NCBI GenBank assembly: GCA_011009095.1
Contig: VTPC01090568.1
Coordinates: 129,248-193,247 of the forward strand
Reading direction: 5' to 3'
Source of the DNA: Ignelater luminosus
Taxonomy: Eukaryota > Arthropoda > Insecta > Coleoptera > Elateridae
Length of the DNA stretch: 64,000 nucleotides
Shown: piece by piece, positions 9,660-20,795 of the stretch
How the letters are laid out: each line of letters opens with the position of its first letter
How positions within the stretch are numbered: position 1 is the stretch's first letter
Made by a program: the position numbers and the translations under genes
The notes under the pieces: model-generated
Databases searched by the model: none
What the model saw: the letters and a program-made list of their open reading frames with translations, nothing else
Told to the model about the DNA's origin: nothing

Positions 9660-12555
9660 TTTTGTATGGTTACATAGTATCATGTATGAACATCAAATCG
9701 ATTTATCACCTTAGTTTTACATACTCAATTGAGCATTGTTTGCTGTTGATTCTATTGTCCAGAGCCCGTTTACTTGTTATAGAAAAAATATTGATAGATA
9801 TGTCTCTGTTGACTTGGATATTGCTTTTTAGTTTTGATCTAACTAATTTACCTTTTCAGTTCGAAGGAAGAAGAATACTATAAATCAACAACAGACATTA
9901 TTACTTTAACTCCCATGAATAAAAAAATCACGGTATAACGACGTTGTTTGTTCAATTGCATTGACAAAATTACAGTTTTATATTTTCAAATAATAAAGAT
10001 CAATTGAAAATTAATTCTTTCTCTTTTAAAACAATTGAGACTAATTTGGTTTCTTGTTTTACAAAAAAATATGCAAATATAGAATTCTAACCTGGAGTAT
10101 CGAATTGCAAATGATTGTACCACTAATTAACGTGTATTCTTGTAAATTGAAAACAACACTGATGACTGAGTATATTAAATTTGTTTTCGAACTGATTTAC
10201 ATAAATTGAATTTGAGGTTGATGCGCCAAAATGACTTTTTTATTGTTTTTACATCAACGAATGACCATTTCAGCTTGTATGTTTGAAAGACTAACAATTA
10301 CATATCAATTTGATGCTAAAATATTTTGTTCGAAAGCAGCTACAGTTCTGTAAAGATACAGCCGTAAGAACATATCTAAACTACCTTGTAATGTAATTCT
10401 AAGATTATATAAATTATAGTTATCGCCAAAGGTCTTTTTTCTCATTTTGGTAAATTTAATAAATTACGAAACAAAGTTAGCAGGTTTACAATGAAATGAT
10501 TACAGATTAAATTTGTAGACAATGCTTATAACAGCAGAGCATTACACTCCAGATGAAAAATCTTGTTAGAAAAAATATGTAACACTGAAGCTATGTTATT
10601 GCATTTTGCTATTCATGTTTCCCTAGTGCTGTGTCCGTACGTTCCCTATCTCACGTAAATCTCACTAATATAGTGCGTGAACGAGACAATGTCTGCTGGC
10701 GTTAATAATTTAACAAAAGGTTACTTACAGGCATATAAAATTAAATTATTGTAATAACATTATCGTTACATGTTACAACTGCAGAAAAGAATAAATTACA
10801 GTTCTTCCACATAAAATAGGACTCCGAGTAGCATATCATAATTTAAATAATATTATTTAATATTGAATAGAAACTGACAAAAGCATAATTCGTGTATCAA
10901 TGCGCCAGAGCCTAGACTGTCAAAAGCAACCAAAATTAACTAAGCTCTGATACAATTGAGTCAGTTCCGGCGACTAAATGCAGGTGAAACCAACTGAATT
11001 CAAATGTGCATTAGAATTTAAACTGTGTGTTAATTAACTGAATTAAAATGTATGTTTAGTAAATTGACTGAATTTAACCTCAACTAATTTAACATAATTT
11101 TCATTAAAGTTTCACCCGACGTATAATAAATCTACTTTGTATCAACCATTTGAACATTTATGGAAGACACTTCATAAATGGAAACGCAAAACGTTACTTC
11201 ATATAAATACAAAATAAATTTTTTTAAAGTTGAATGCAGATATGTCGTCGATAGTTTCATAAATATTTATGATATCATCGCTGCATAAACTGAATAAACT
11301 AATACATGATGAAGAGGAGATACTTTTCAGAATGAAAATTTATTAATTTATTCGAAAAAGGTTCCATTTCATTTGGCTGTTGAGAAAGAAAAAAGACATT
11401 TTTAAAACGCAACCCTTTAAATCAAATATCATTTCCCCTATAAAAAGGCTTTGAATGTATAACACAAATTTTTCCAGTCGCCAGCTAAAAGCAATAACCA
11501 GACTGAAAAAGTATTTTTAATTAAAAAATTTTAGGGGAACGACGACAACGACAACGACGTCGAATTGTGTGTGCTGCATATAAATATTTCAAGTATCTAT
11601 TTAAATCTGCTTTTATTAGTTACCTTTTGGATCCTATCACTTAGATTTATCTTGGATGCTTGATTAACTATTAAATACATGCCGATTCATCAAAATCAAT
11701 TCAAGTTATGATTTCTCTATTTGAAGATATTTCAATAGAAATATAAGTTTTAATAATTTATACTAAGGTGTTTCTTTGAAAGATAGTTAAGCAGGGTGGC
11801 AGTAGAGTACTTAATGAAATAAAATTAATAAGAAATAGCATCTCCTAACTGATCAACAAGTTCATAAATTAATTTTTTATATAATTTTGTTAGATAAATT
11901 CTGAGTTAATTATTTTCAACTAAATTCTATGTCCAAACAGATTAAACCTCGTAAAGTTTAAATTAACTGTTAGTTCAAGATTTCCTTAATTAGCGAAACT
12001 CGAAAGATTAAAATCAATTTTAAAATCGACTTCTATTTTCAAATACAAACTAAGTAGCTAATTAGAGAAAGCTAGAAATATGAATCTTTTAATCAGTATT
12101 TCTTATCAATTTAACAGCGAACAATCACATCTTGTAATAAATTAAAACACGCTTTGCTATCTTAAGTCTTACTAGACGAATTCACAAAATCTTGTATAAA
12201 CCGGCACGTTTAATATCACAGTTTAAAAAGTAGAATTTAGTTATGTTTAAGTTATTTTAAAAAACAAATTCTGTCTATCTGAAGGAGAAGAGTTATCTAC
12301 TGATGAAGTAATATTAAGAAATAAGGTTCTAAGAACAAATTTATAATAAACTTAGTACAAAGTTATCTATGATTCCCACCTAAATTAAAAATTGTTAGGC
12401 CTCACAGACATGACCTAATAAATGTTAGAAATTGTTTGATTTTTAGATTAACGATGTACCAGTTTAGAAAAAACCTAAAATAACTCTAGATGTCAATAAC
12501 TTATCTAATCTGTAATCACCACGTTTACGTTAAGTATAAAACCAGTAAATTTTAT
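9660..12555. other. AT-rich DNA, no gene seen
   Basis: No frame above about 73 codons, no TIR pair and no RNA gene can be seen. A short GAC/AAC-rich run (ACGACGACAACGACAACGAC) lies near 11535. Confidence 0.5.
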
Positions 12556-12559
12556 CGTC

Positions 12560-13985
12560 CGTAATTATGCGGGCAAACTGGAAGATCACACTTTCACTTC
12601 ACTGCTCGACGAAGTATTCGAACCGGGGACAGTTCTCTGAGCTGATTCCGAGATCTTCGTTTACCTGTCTGGTGACACCATCTTCCGGACTAGAAAATCA
12701 TACCTTGCCTCCTATCTCTTCCCTCAATGACCCCGATCAAGGAAATACGTTTGATGAATCTTTCCAGTCTAGCAGGTGATAACGACTTGATTAAACTTAA
12801 ATAAAATATGAAATTGCCCTTAAACGCCTAAACACCGTTTAACTCATGACCTTGTATCTGCCTCCGTTTCCAGAAGTAGACCAACAACCTGATCAAATCG
12901 CAGGTCTAGACAATATGATTTTGTCTTTAATAAGTACCGGGATCAAGTAGCCAAAAGAACTTTCTTATTCAAGAGATTCTAGAACCTCTATTACACAGCT
13001 AGACCTTGCCTCCACTACCGTCGATAATTTAGACTCGGCTCCCAAAGTATTCTATTTATGAATCATATGTTTACCCTAATGTTTTCAAAGCTCTTCTAGA
13101 TATTAAAACACTCGCGCTGCTGTAGCGGTCAAGCGTCTACCCTTGGCCAAATTACAGTTGCTTTACAATTTCAATGTCTACCTAGGCCATTACCCTTTCA
13201 CCTATCGAAAATATAGAACAACCCTAATCCCGAACATTAAAAATTTAAGTAGCTGACGTTATCGATTGTGTCGATCCTTCTGAGAATTCTCCACAAAATT
13301 CTTGCAAGTAGATTCTCTCATCTGTCCTTAAATCCATTAGAAACTGGATTTATTAAGCTTAACATCACCATCCAACACGGTATTATCAAAACCTGTTATA
13401 GTCGAGCACGACTGAACCTCCAAAATGCCTCTGACTTTGATGTTGTTTCAAGTTTCAAACCTACACACATCTATGTTAGCTTAATGCAATATGACTTCTT
13501 ACTTCCATTAAGACAAATCCAATCAAGATCAATAGAGGTGTGAAATAAGGTGATCACACGTTCCCTGTTTTATTATTTTAATCTTTTTATAGGCGCTACT
13601 GGATATCCTCGCTTTATTGCAGGCGAGTCAGTGAACAATGGAGAATTAAAAATTTCAGCTTTATCATAATAAGATCACTTGTTGATCCTAAGTCATTTTC
13701 AAGGGAAAACTCATCCTCAACCGCTGCTCGCACTGCTTTGACAGGCGTGGGCTTTCTATCAATGTTCAAAACGGCACGTTTTGTCGGCTTTTGTTATGCC
13801 CAAAAAGAAAAAAAACTTCATTTTTACGGTGTCCAATTTTCAAATTACTAGTCAGCTCACCAAACAAGCTAACACCAAAGACCACTTTCGCTATTTGGGT
13901 AATGCCAGTGTATTTAAACAGAACAAATTACTCAAAACCGCCGTTAGTTTGATTGAAGCCCCACCAGACGATAATGATCATTAGA
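12560..13985 (+). pseudogene. R2-like non-LTR reverse transcriptase relic
   Basis: Translation in shifting frames recovers, in order, features of an R2-group RT. YRKYRTTLIP (about 13200) corresponds to the segment before RT motif 1. SIVSILLRILHKILASRFS and then LNPLETGFIKL (13262-13350) correspond to RT motifs 1-2. DRRGLSIN near 13745 is followed by KKKKNFIF and DHFRYLG (about 13805-13900), which match the thumb region after the YADD block. The whole is riddled with stops and has no intact YADD. R2-type elements normally insert in 28S rDNA; no rDNA flanks this fragment. The exact left limit is unclear. The clade call is from pattern memory and another HKILA-type LINE clade is possible. Confidence 0.5.
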
Positions 13986-13997
13986 CAGTATAATCTA

Positions 13998-14499
13998 CAC
14001 TAATGGAAAAAATTAAAAAAACAAAAACAATTTTCCAAATTTTTTACTGATTTTAGAAATGCTGCATCTCAGTGAAAAATGCTCGTATCGTAAACTGCCC
14101 TTTAATTTTCTGTACGATCATTGCTGGTTGCTGAGATATCGATGATTAAAGACAAAAGGATCCTTTTCCATTAAAAGTCTGGTTTCTCGGTGAAAAATGG
14201 TCGTATCGAGATTTAAAATAAAGGAAATTGAAGCTGAATAAACAAGCTATCCGGTCCATGCAATGGTTTAGCTGAAAAAAACTTTTCCGAGTCTGTGGAC
14301 CCAAAAAAACCATTTGCAAAATTTTTTTTGCTCGCTATTTCTTAGGGTTGCGTGATAACCGTAACTCCTAAAAATTGTTGACTGAAGATCTGAAAACTAG
14401 AATCTTGAAGCTCAAAATGCTTTTTTAAAATCTCGATACGAGCATTTTTCATTGAGAATTTGGGAAATTTTTTAGTTGCTTTAATTTTTTCCATTAGTG
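13998..14499. mobile_element. Tc1/mariner-type MITE, 502 bp
   Basis: The ends are inverted repeats: CACTAATGGAAAAAATTAAA at 13998 and its reverse complement ending at 14499. TA flanks each side (13996-13997 and 14500-14501). Similarity between the arms extends inward: the motif GTGAAAAATGCTCGTATCG occurs at about 14073, again with one change near 14190, and inverted near 14435-14457. It encodes no transposase. The TIR resembles that of the Tc1-like relic at 24754 (GAAAAATTAAAGCAAC core), suggesting mobilisation by a related enzyme. It sits immediately after the R2-like relic. Confidence 0.88.
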
Positions 14500-14639
14500 T
14501 ACTTAAGTAACCCCGCCTACAGCAGCTGAGTATGAGATAATCTGGTAAGTCCATTCATCAACGTCACGCTGTTGGGCTGAGGTTTGAGTCTATGTCGTTT
14601 ACTAGAATCCATTTTAGCTATTATTTTGCTATTTTGCAT

Positions 14640-14815
14640 TCTTAAGGAACCATATCCACCGCGGCACGACTTCTCGTTTTGATGCTTCTACAGATTCTGT
14701 TGACAATTAAAAGATTTTACGCAGCTTCATTTGGCCCATAGTTAAAGAGAAAAATCTGAGAAATATCAAAAAGGTAAAATGAGTGCCTAAATCAAAGTTG
14801 AACTCTTCAAAAGCT
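14640..14815. repeat. Dispersed repeat, copy A
   Basis: The stretch from ATGCTTCTACAGAT (about 14680) through AATTAAAAGATTTT to GTGCCTAAATCAAA (about 14800) is clearly similar to the sequence flanking mariner 3 (22590-22654 joined to 24441-24560). The function is unknown. It may belong to the 3' part of the R2-like relic, but no reading frame supports that. Confidence 0.6.
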
Positions 14816-14819
14816 TGAA

Positions 14820-15765
14820 CGAATATTTTCTATTTATGTAAGCATTAGCTTTTTAAAAATTAAATCGAGTAATTCTTGAAACCCGAACAAATTTGTTTTG
14901 CTTATATTTTATTTTCGCTGTTATCTACCATAATTTACTTCATTTTTGAGTCTTGAATTTTGCAACTAAAAAACAAGTTAATATCAAGATATAACAGCAA
15001 GGATAGGTATGCACTTGTGCATTTAGTTCATAAATATTCTAAGATTTGTGAACCGTAAACTTCTAAAAAGCAGAGACATACACAAAGTTAAGAACACGTG
15101 AAAATTTCCCCTAGGAACTGCTTTCATATAAAGCTTTAAACGAATGTGTTAATCTCGCAAGCTTATTTTAGCCTTTATGGTAAAAAGTTCAACGCTGTTT
15201 TTGGTGTAGCAATTGTATTGTCTTGTGTGTATTACTTGGTTATGCATAATGTTAGTGCATCAAATTAAAAAGTTTTGCTTCTTGCAGAGAAGTACTACTG
15301 TGCGCGCATTTCTTTGGAGGAAAGTTTACCTAATTTTCTTTAGAATTAATTTGTTGCGTGACTTTATATAATAGAGAAAAATTGATTTTCAACTTTGAAT
15401 TAACTGCCTGTCACCAAAGCGGAAAACGTATATAAATTAGGAAAAATTTATTATTAATAATACAAGTTTAGTTATCTAAGAATTACAGACCTACTTAAAA
15501 CTTGAAAAGAAATTATCTCATGTTTAATTTCTGAATAAACAAACAGTAAAATTGGAAGGATTTTATCATAACAATAATTTGAGTTTTATCGGGTAATTAT
15601 TTTTAAGTGACGAAAGTTTTACTAAAGCCGAAAGTTGATATTCAGTCATGTCTACAAATTATATGTTAACATTTCATTATGTATTGACATTTTTCGATAT
15701 TTTATATTCATTCTTTTGGCATAAATCCATCTTAGTTTACTTACATGAACTGTTGTTTCTTTGTT
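14820..15765. other. AT-rich DNA, no gene seen
   Basis: No recognisable coding, repeat or RNA signal is present. Confidence 0.5.
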
Positions 15766-15769
15766 TTAT

Positions 15770-16240
15770 TTTTCATTTTATTCGTCTATTCATTTACTGT
15801 TTGTAGTTTGTCCGTGGCCCTATTGTCTGAAAAGGTCGTTAGCATTGCATTCTCAATCTATGGAGTACCACAAGTATGGAGTAGGTCGAGAATTGGTCTT
15901 AGGACGCTGCCTTGTGAGACTCCGGTTCTAATCACTCTGAGTTCTGAATAAGTACGATCTTGCTTTACTCTGCACAGTTTATCGGAAGTGTAAGGTTTAT
16001 GAGTACTGTGAATTGTTTTGCAACATTTTGTTTAGCTTATGATCGTGATCTCATCATTGCTTGGGCAACGTCGAGGAACAATGTCGAGCAGATTTTGTTT
16101 TATTCCGGTACTTCCCGATTATGTTAGTAATTCTTGGTACCTACTATAAAAAGTTTTCTGCCGATTCTAACACGCAAATAACACTCTGAATAGTGCCCAA
16201 AGGACCACATTCGCGAGAGTTAATGACAATAGGGTAAATC
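15770..16240 (-). pseudogene. Jockey-type LINE reverse transcriptase relic
   Basis: Read on the minus strand, one frame gives GVSQGSVLRPILDLLHT (about 15850-15920), the RT motif normally GVPQGSVLGP..LY. About 20 residues later comes TFSDN, where the catalytic FADD is expected, so the catalytic pair is damaged. Upstream (to the right), KLCRVKQDRTYSELRVI matches the usual approach to that motif, and with frame changes LFLDVAQA corresponds to the first catalytic block. A plus-strand frame at 15745-15951 that looks like a signal-peptide protein is only the antisense of this relic. Length and lesions indicate an old 5'-truncated copy. Confidence 0.68.
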
Positions 16241-16244
16241 TGAT

Positions 16245-18880
16245 AGATATATGAGCGTACATTTGCTAGAAAAATTTGCTAAATAACGAACTTTCCTTAC
16301 TAAGTTGTTTATAAATAACAATATAACGCATGCTCGTTTTAAATCTTTTCGTCCTTGTAAATATATTATTTCCTTTTAAAAATAAGTTTAATGTCTTTTT
16401 CTCATGTATAAAAATATTTAGTTTATTGTCCCTGACATTAACAGAATTTATTTCGTGAGAACGTTAAAATTTTCTGCTGCTCTTTTGTGAACTGTTTTCT
16501 TAAATATTAAATTAGAGGCAAATTCTACCTCTAAATGCTTCTTTTTCTCGTTGTATTTATGCTATTTCGTAGAAATTTGAACCCTTATTTAATAGTTTTA
16601 TTACCCCTAAAGCTATATATTTTGTCAGCTTGATAAGCATAAGTAAAATTTATGGTTTCTGCAAACATCATGTGCAAGATGCAAATTCTCGTTATGTCCC
16701 GCCCTGTTTACAATAGTTGAATGGATTGTCTAAACATACGATTCTTTCAATAACGAATTATCTGCTAGTTCAACCCTCTTGAGGGGTTGGAATTGGCGTT
16801 TGTCGCTTGAGAACTCGAGAGAGTCTTTCATCAGCTTCCATCAAATCAACACGCTTTCTCTGTGTTAACCCTAGTGGGTATTTGGAACTTACAATTTTTC
16901 GCGTATTACCGTGAAGTTGATACTTCTAATAAAGTGCAAAGCCTGCGTGTAAATTTCAATCTATTAATTAATGATAATTTGCGGTAGGTCCGGATGTATC
17001 AAATCCTTATTCTCGTACCTTCAACATTTCGCCGACCAGCGGATTGCTGTAATATAAATTGTGCAAAAATGCCGCGAGTTCAGTGCACCAAATGCTGATC
17101 CTGCTTATAATCAGATTAGTTCCTAATAGGAACTATCGCTACCTATTTTTATTATTTGTTTTGAAGAAGAAGCATTATTGGCAAACCCCAATTGCCATTC
17201 TGTCGTCGCAATTATTTGCAAACAGTATCTACAACTTAATTTCTCACCACCGATCGTCTCAGACTGGTGAAAGACCTGCGCACACCAGTTGCTATTAGCG
17301 AAAAACCTGTTGAACCGGTCACAGTGGTGACAGGACCATTAAATTTATTTGCGCATAGTTAAATTAGATTACATGTCGAATTATAACGTAACTGCCTTGT
17401 TCTGAATTTCGATAACTTTTATTTGTTTACTCTTTATGAACAAGATTTGTATGTAACTAGCGTTTATCTTTGTTGTTTATACATGCTAAAAATTATTAAG
17501 GTAACACTTTGTTATTTAATAACTTTATTTGGATTCTCTTGTTTAACATAACTTTAAATAGAGTATTTGGCTCAACATAACTATTTACGATCGAGAGATT
17601 CGGCTCTATGCGACAACACCTGCAGGTGGTGATTTTAAAGCTAAACTTTGCGTTACTTATTGCCTCGTATATCCTTGTCATTATTTATGCCTCTATCATA
17701 ATAGATCAACGAATCTTAACTCAAATATTTACGGTTACTTCATTTTATGTATGTCTTTTGGCTTTCTCGTTCCAGTACTGAATGTACCGTTAAACCGTAA
17801 ATACAGATACGTTTTGTCCGGTTTTGTTTACCGTATATTTATTTGTTTTGTGTGCTTTGTTTATATGTTTCTAATTGTTTATGCAGGATTGTGTTACGTT
17901 CCAATTGTGTAACCGGATTTCTGTAACTTTCTCATATATATCTATCTGTTTTACAGTATGCAAATATATGTATTAACTTACCTTGATCTTTTATTGTTTT
18001 GCGAGCATACTGATTTAATTACAGGGAACAGCTGTCCAGGAACCAGTGGCGTCGACTCTCTCACACGAGTTCGACTCTGGCTAACATCTTGCTGTAGGCT
18101 CTTCTATTCAAAACTAGGTTATCGTCATACAACTACAGCTGGCGCCCTATTAACTTCAAGAACCCTAAGATTATCGCATCTCTACTACCGTATAGCATTT
18201 CAGATGGCATACCTATTATGTATATGATTACATTACCGATGGGTCTCTAATCCCAGTTTTACCCATAACACATTTACACTCAGAGGAGTGTACATTACAC
18301 TGAACGTAGTGCATGAATATAAAGACAAAATTTTGTCTTTCCCAGAAATAATTAATTATGCAAGCATTGATCATCATACCTACAAACGATCGTTTCGGCC
18401 TTGTTTGGATTCATTAGTGGAGAATAACGACTATGAATGCTTGCGTGTAAGCTTCATGCTGGTTATATAAAAACACTAATATAAGATACACAGCATGAGA
18501 AGATTTAGGCGTATCTAATGGCAATAACGTCTCGACGTCTCACTCTAGAATTTTTTACCGTGCATGGTAGAGTGTTTGTATTTAAATGCAAATTGATGAT
18601 CTCGTACGATATTAATTTTTTATCCTCTATTATGATTTTGGGCTTTTTTAATAAAAAGCTTCTCTTACAATTTTGAAACAATTGGTAATAGTGATATCGG
18701 TTTTTATGATTTAGTTTGGTTTAGAGATGTTTTGGATTTGGGTAGCATGCTGACGTCTGCTACCTTCTCACTGGTTTATACATGTTTTATCTTAACGGAG
18801 GTATTCATGAAATAGGTTAGTTTGCCCATACTTTTTCTGGAAAGGTGTTTCAGTGTTTTTCCTCGGAACTTTCTTGAAAA
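16245..18880. other. AT-rich DNA with small inverted repeats, no gene seen
   Basis: Short hairpins occur: CAACCCTCTTGAGGGGTTG at about 16772 and TAGTTCCTAATAGGAACTA at about 17118. Between 18030 and 18470 the composition is more balanced, with 60-89-codon frames that I cannot relate to any family. No element boundary is found. Confidence 0.4.
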
Positions 18881-18889
18881 CTATGTTGG

Positions 18890-19480
18890 TGTTGAGTTTG
18901 GTTACAACTTTCTCTGTCTTCCACTGTCAACATTCAATAGTGTACATTAAAAATTTTTTCAAGATAGGTAAACATTGTATGACTGATTGCAAACGTTTTT
19001 TAGTTACTTTTCGTAGTCTCATTAGATAGTTATTAACAAATTCTTCTTTTTGTTATAATAATTCATCTTTAAGTATCTGAGTCGTGTTTTCAAGAATATT
19101 TCTATCAGAAGAATCTCAAGTTTGCTGCCACTTTCTTTAGGCCTTTCTTTTTTTTTTAAATAAAATTTCGTATTTCTACTGCGTAATTAATGCCCAGTCT
19201 TATACACGATACCTTTTGGTGTTGTTTCGTGTAATTAGTTGAACAATTTCAGTGAAGTTTTTGGCTTCTTCTCCAAGTTGCTGTTTGGTTTCTAACGGGA
19301 CATCAAGATTAATTTTGTTCTGTAGTTCTATCTGGAAACTTTTTCAGTCAGTTGATTTATTGGTTAAGGTAGACTTAATTTCTTTTTTGATTATTTTCTC
19401 ACTTAGCATTTATATAATTGCTTCAGTAGGTCTCGAATTTTGTTACTGCCTGTAGGATTTTGCCGTGGGATGAATGTTAC
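18890..19480 (-). pseudogene. LINE relic (region between endonuclease and RT)
   Basis: On the minus strand, INLDVPLETKQQL followed by EEAKNFTEIVQ (about 19235-19315) and, about 200 bp on, QILKDELL then EEFVNNYLMRL (about 19000-19085) match the helical linker upstream of the RT in Jockey/R4-type LINEs. That linker usually carries sets of Lys/Arg-rich segments and an N-YL-L signature. Stops and frame changes are present. Mariner 2 was inserted just to its right. No RT catalytic motif is seen. Confidence 0.38.
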
Positions 19481-19522
19481 GTCCAGTTTTTTCTGATTGC
19501 GTCAGACAATTCTTTGCATATA

Positions 19523-20793
19523 CCAGCTGTATACCTATGAAATGAGACTTTCAGCTATTAGACCACAGATGTCGCTAGGAGTATTTTTAAACTGTCCCAA
19601 ATGTCTTATTTTTTTCGTCTGTCATCTGTCAACAATATTCAATTCATTGTTTGTGATGTTTCATACAACAACGCATTTGTTTCGCTCTTAAAAATGTCGA
19701 ATTTCGTGCCTTCAAACTACGATTTGCGGACATCGTTGATTTTCTGTTATCAATTGAAGAAAAACGCTTCTCAAGCTCATCAAATGCTTATAGAAGCTTA
19801 CGGTGGACATGCTCTAAGCAGAGCACAGTGCTTCAGGTGGTTTGAAAAATTCCGAAGTGGTGATTTTAGCGTGGAGAACGAGGAACGTGGCCGGCCACCG
19901 AAAAAGTTTGAGGACACCGAACTGCAAGCATTGTTGAATGAAGATGATGGTCAAACGCAAGAAATGATGGCAGAGCAGTTGGGAGTGACCCAAAAAACCA
20001 TTTGCAAACGTTTGAAAGACATGGGCATGATTTTAAAGGTCGGAACATGGGTGCCGCATGAACTGACTGAAAGGCAGCAAGAGAACCGAAAAACCACTTG
20101 TGAAATGCTGCTCTCCCGGTTCAAAAGGAAGTCTTTTTTGCATCGAATCGTTACGGGTGTATTTCTCCAATCCCAAGCGTAAACGATCGTATGGTCCGCC
20201 CGGCCACAAGCCAAAATCAACGGCCAAACCAAATCGCTTCGGCCGCAAGGCAATGCTGTGTGTTTTCTGGGATCAGCATGGTATGATTTGGTACGAGCTA
20301 TTAAAACCAGGTGAAACAGTTGACGGTGCACGCTACCAACGACAATTGGCCGATTTGAACAGCGCTATACACCGAAAACGCCCAGAATATGCCGATCGGC
20401 GTCACAAAGTAATTTTGCTTGATGACAATGCACCACCACATCGAACAAGAGCGACCCGGGAATTGGTGGAGACGTACGATTGGGAACCGCTGGTGCATGC
20501 GGCTTACTCACCAGACTTGGCGCCTTCCGATTATCATTTGTTTGCATCGATGGGCCACGCACTTTCCGAGCAGCGCTTCAATTCTCATGAAGAAGCCAAA
20601 AAATGGCTCGATGATTGGTTTGCGGCCAAAGACGGCCAATTTTTTTGGCGCGGCATTCACAAATTGCCTGAGAGATGGGTAAAATGTGTCGCTAGCGGTG
20701 GCTATTATTTTGAAGATTAAATTTGTAACCATTGTTTGTTAATAAACGTTTAAAATTGAAAAAAAAAGTCTCATTTCATAGGTATACACCTGG
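19523..20793 (+). mobile_element. Mariner element 2 (mauritiana-type), full length with TIRs
   Basis: The 28-bp inverted repeats begin CCAGCTGTATACCTATGAAA (left) and CCAGGTGTATACCTATGAAA (right, reverse-complemented), one mismatch. TA flanks the ends (19521-19522 and 20794-20795). The length is 1271 bp. An AATAAA follows the reading frame at 20741. CCAGGTGTA ends are typical of mauritiana-group mariners such as Mos1. Confidence 0.95.
19694..20720 (+). pseudogene. Mariner transposase (mauritiana-type), catalytic Asp deleted
   Basis: The start ATG at 19694 (MSNFVPSNYDL) and the order of motifs match Mos1-type transposase. HTH domains cover residues about 1-115, then comes WVPHELTERQ, then KSFLHRIVTG. 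Where the family has a DEKWI block carrying the first catalytic Asp, the sequence jumps from ACGGGTG (20153-20159) to TATTTC. By comparison with the family pattern, 14 bases are gone. This removes the Asp and shifts the frame, so the first frame stops at 20180-20182. The rest continues in another frame to 20720, with LLDDNAPPH (second Asp) and YSPDLAPSDY (third Asp) intact. With 14 bases added the length would be 346 residues, the family norm. The enzyme is therefore inactive by two independent criteria. Confidence 0.94.
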
Positions 20794-20795
20794 TA

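Noticed and set aside
15745-15951. Plus-strand 68-codon frame with a hydrophobic start (possible secreted peptide)
   Set aside because: The opposite strand reads as a Jockey-type RT (GVSQGSVLRP), which explains the open frame better.
18140-18147. TGGCGCCC as a retroelement primer-binding site (also TGGCGCC at 38504)
   Set aside because: No LTR end lies just upstream at either place and the match beyond the first seven or eight bases fails.
20033-20331. Several minus-strand frames under mariner 2
   Set aside because: They are antisense shadows of the transposase.
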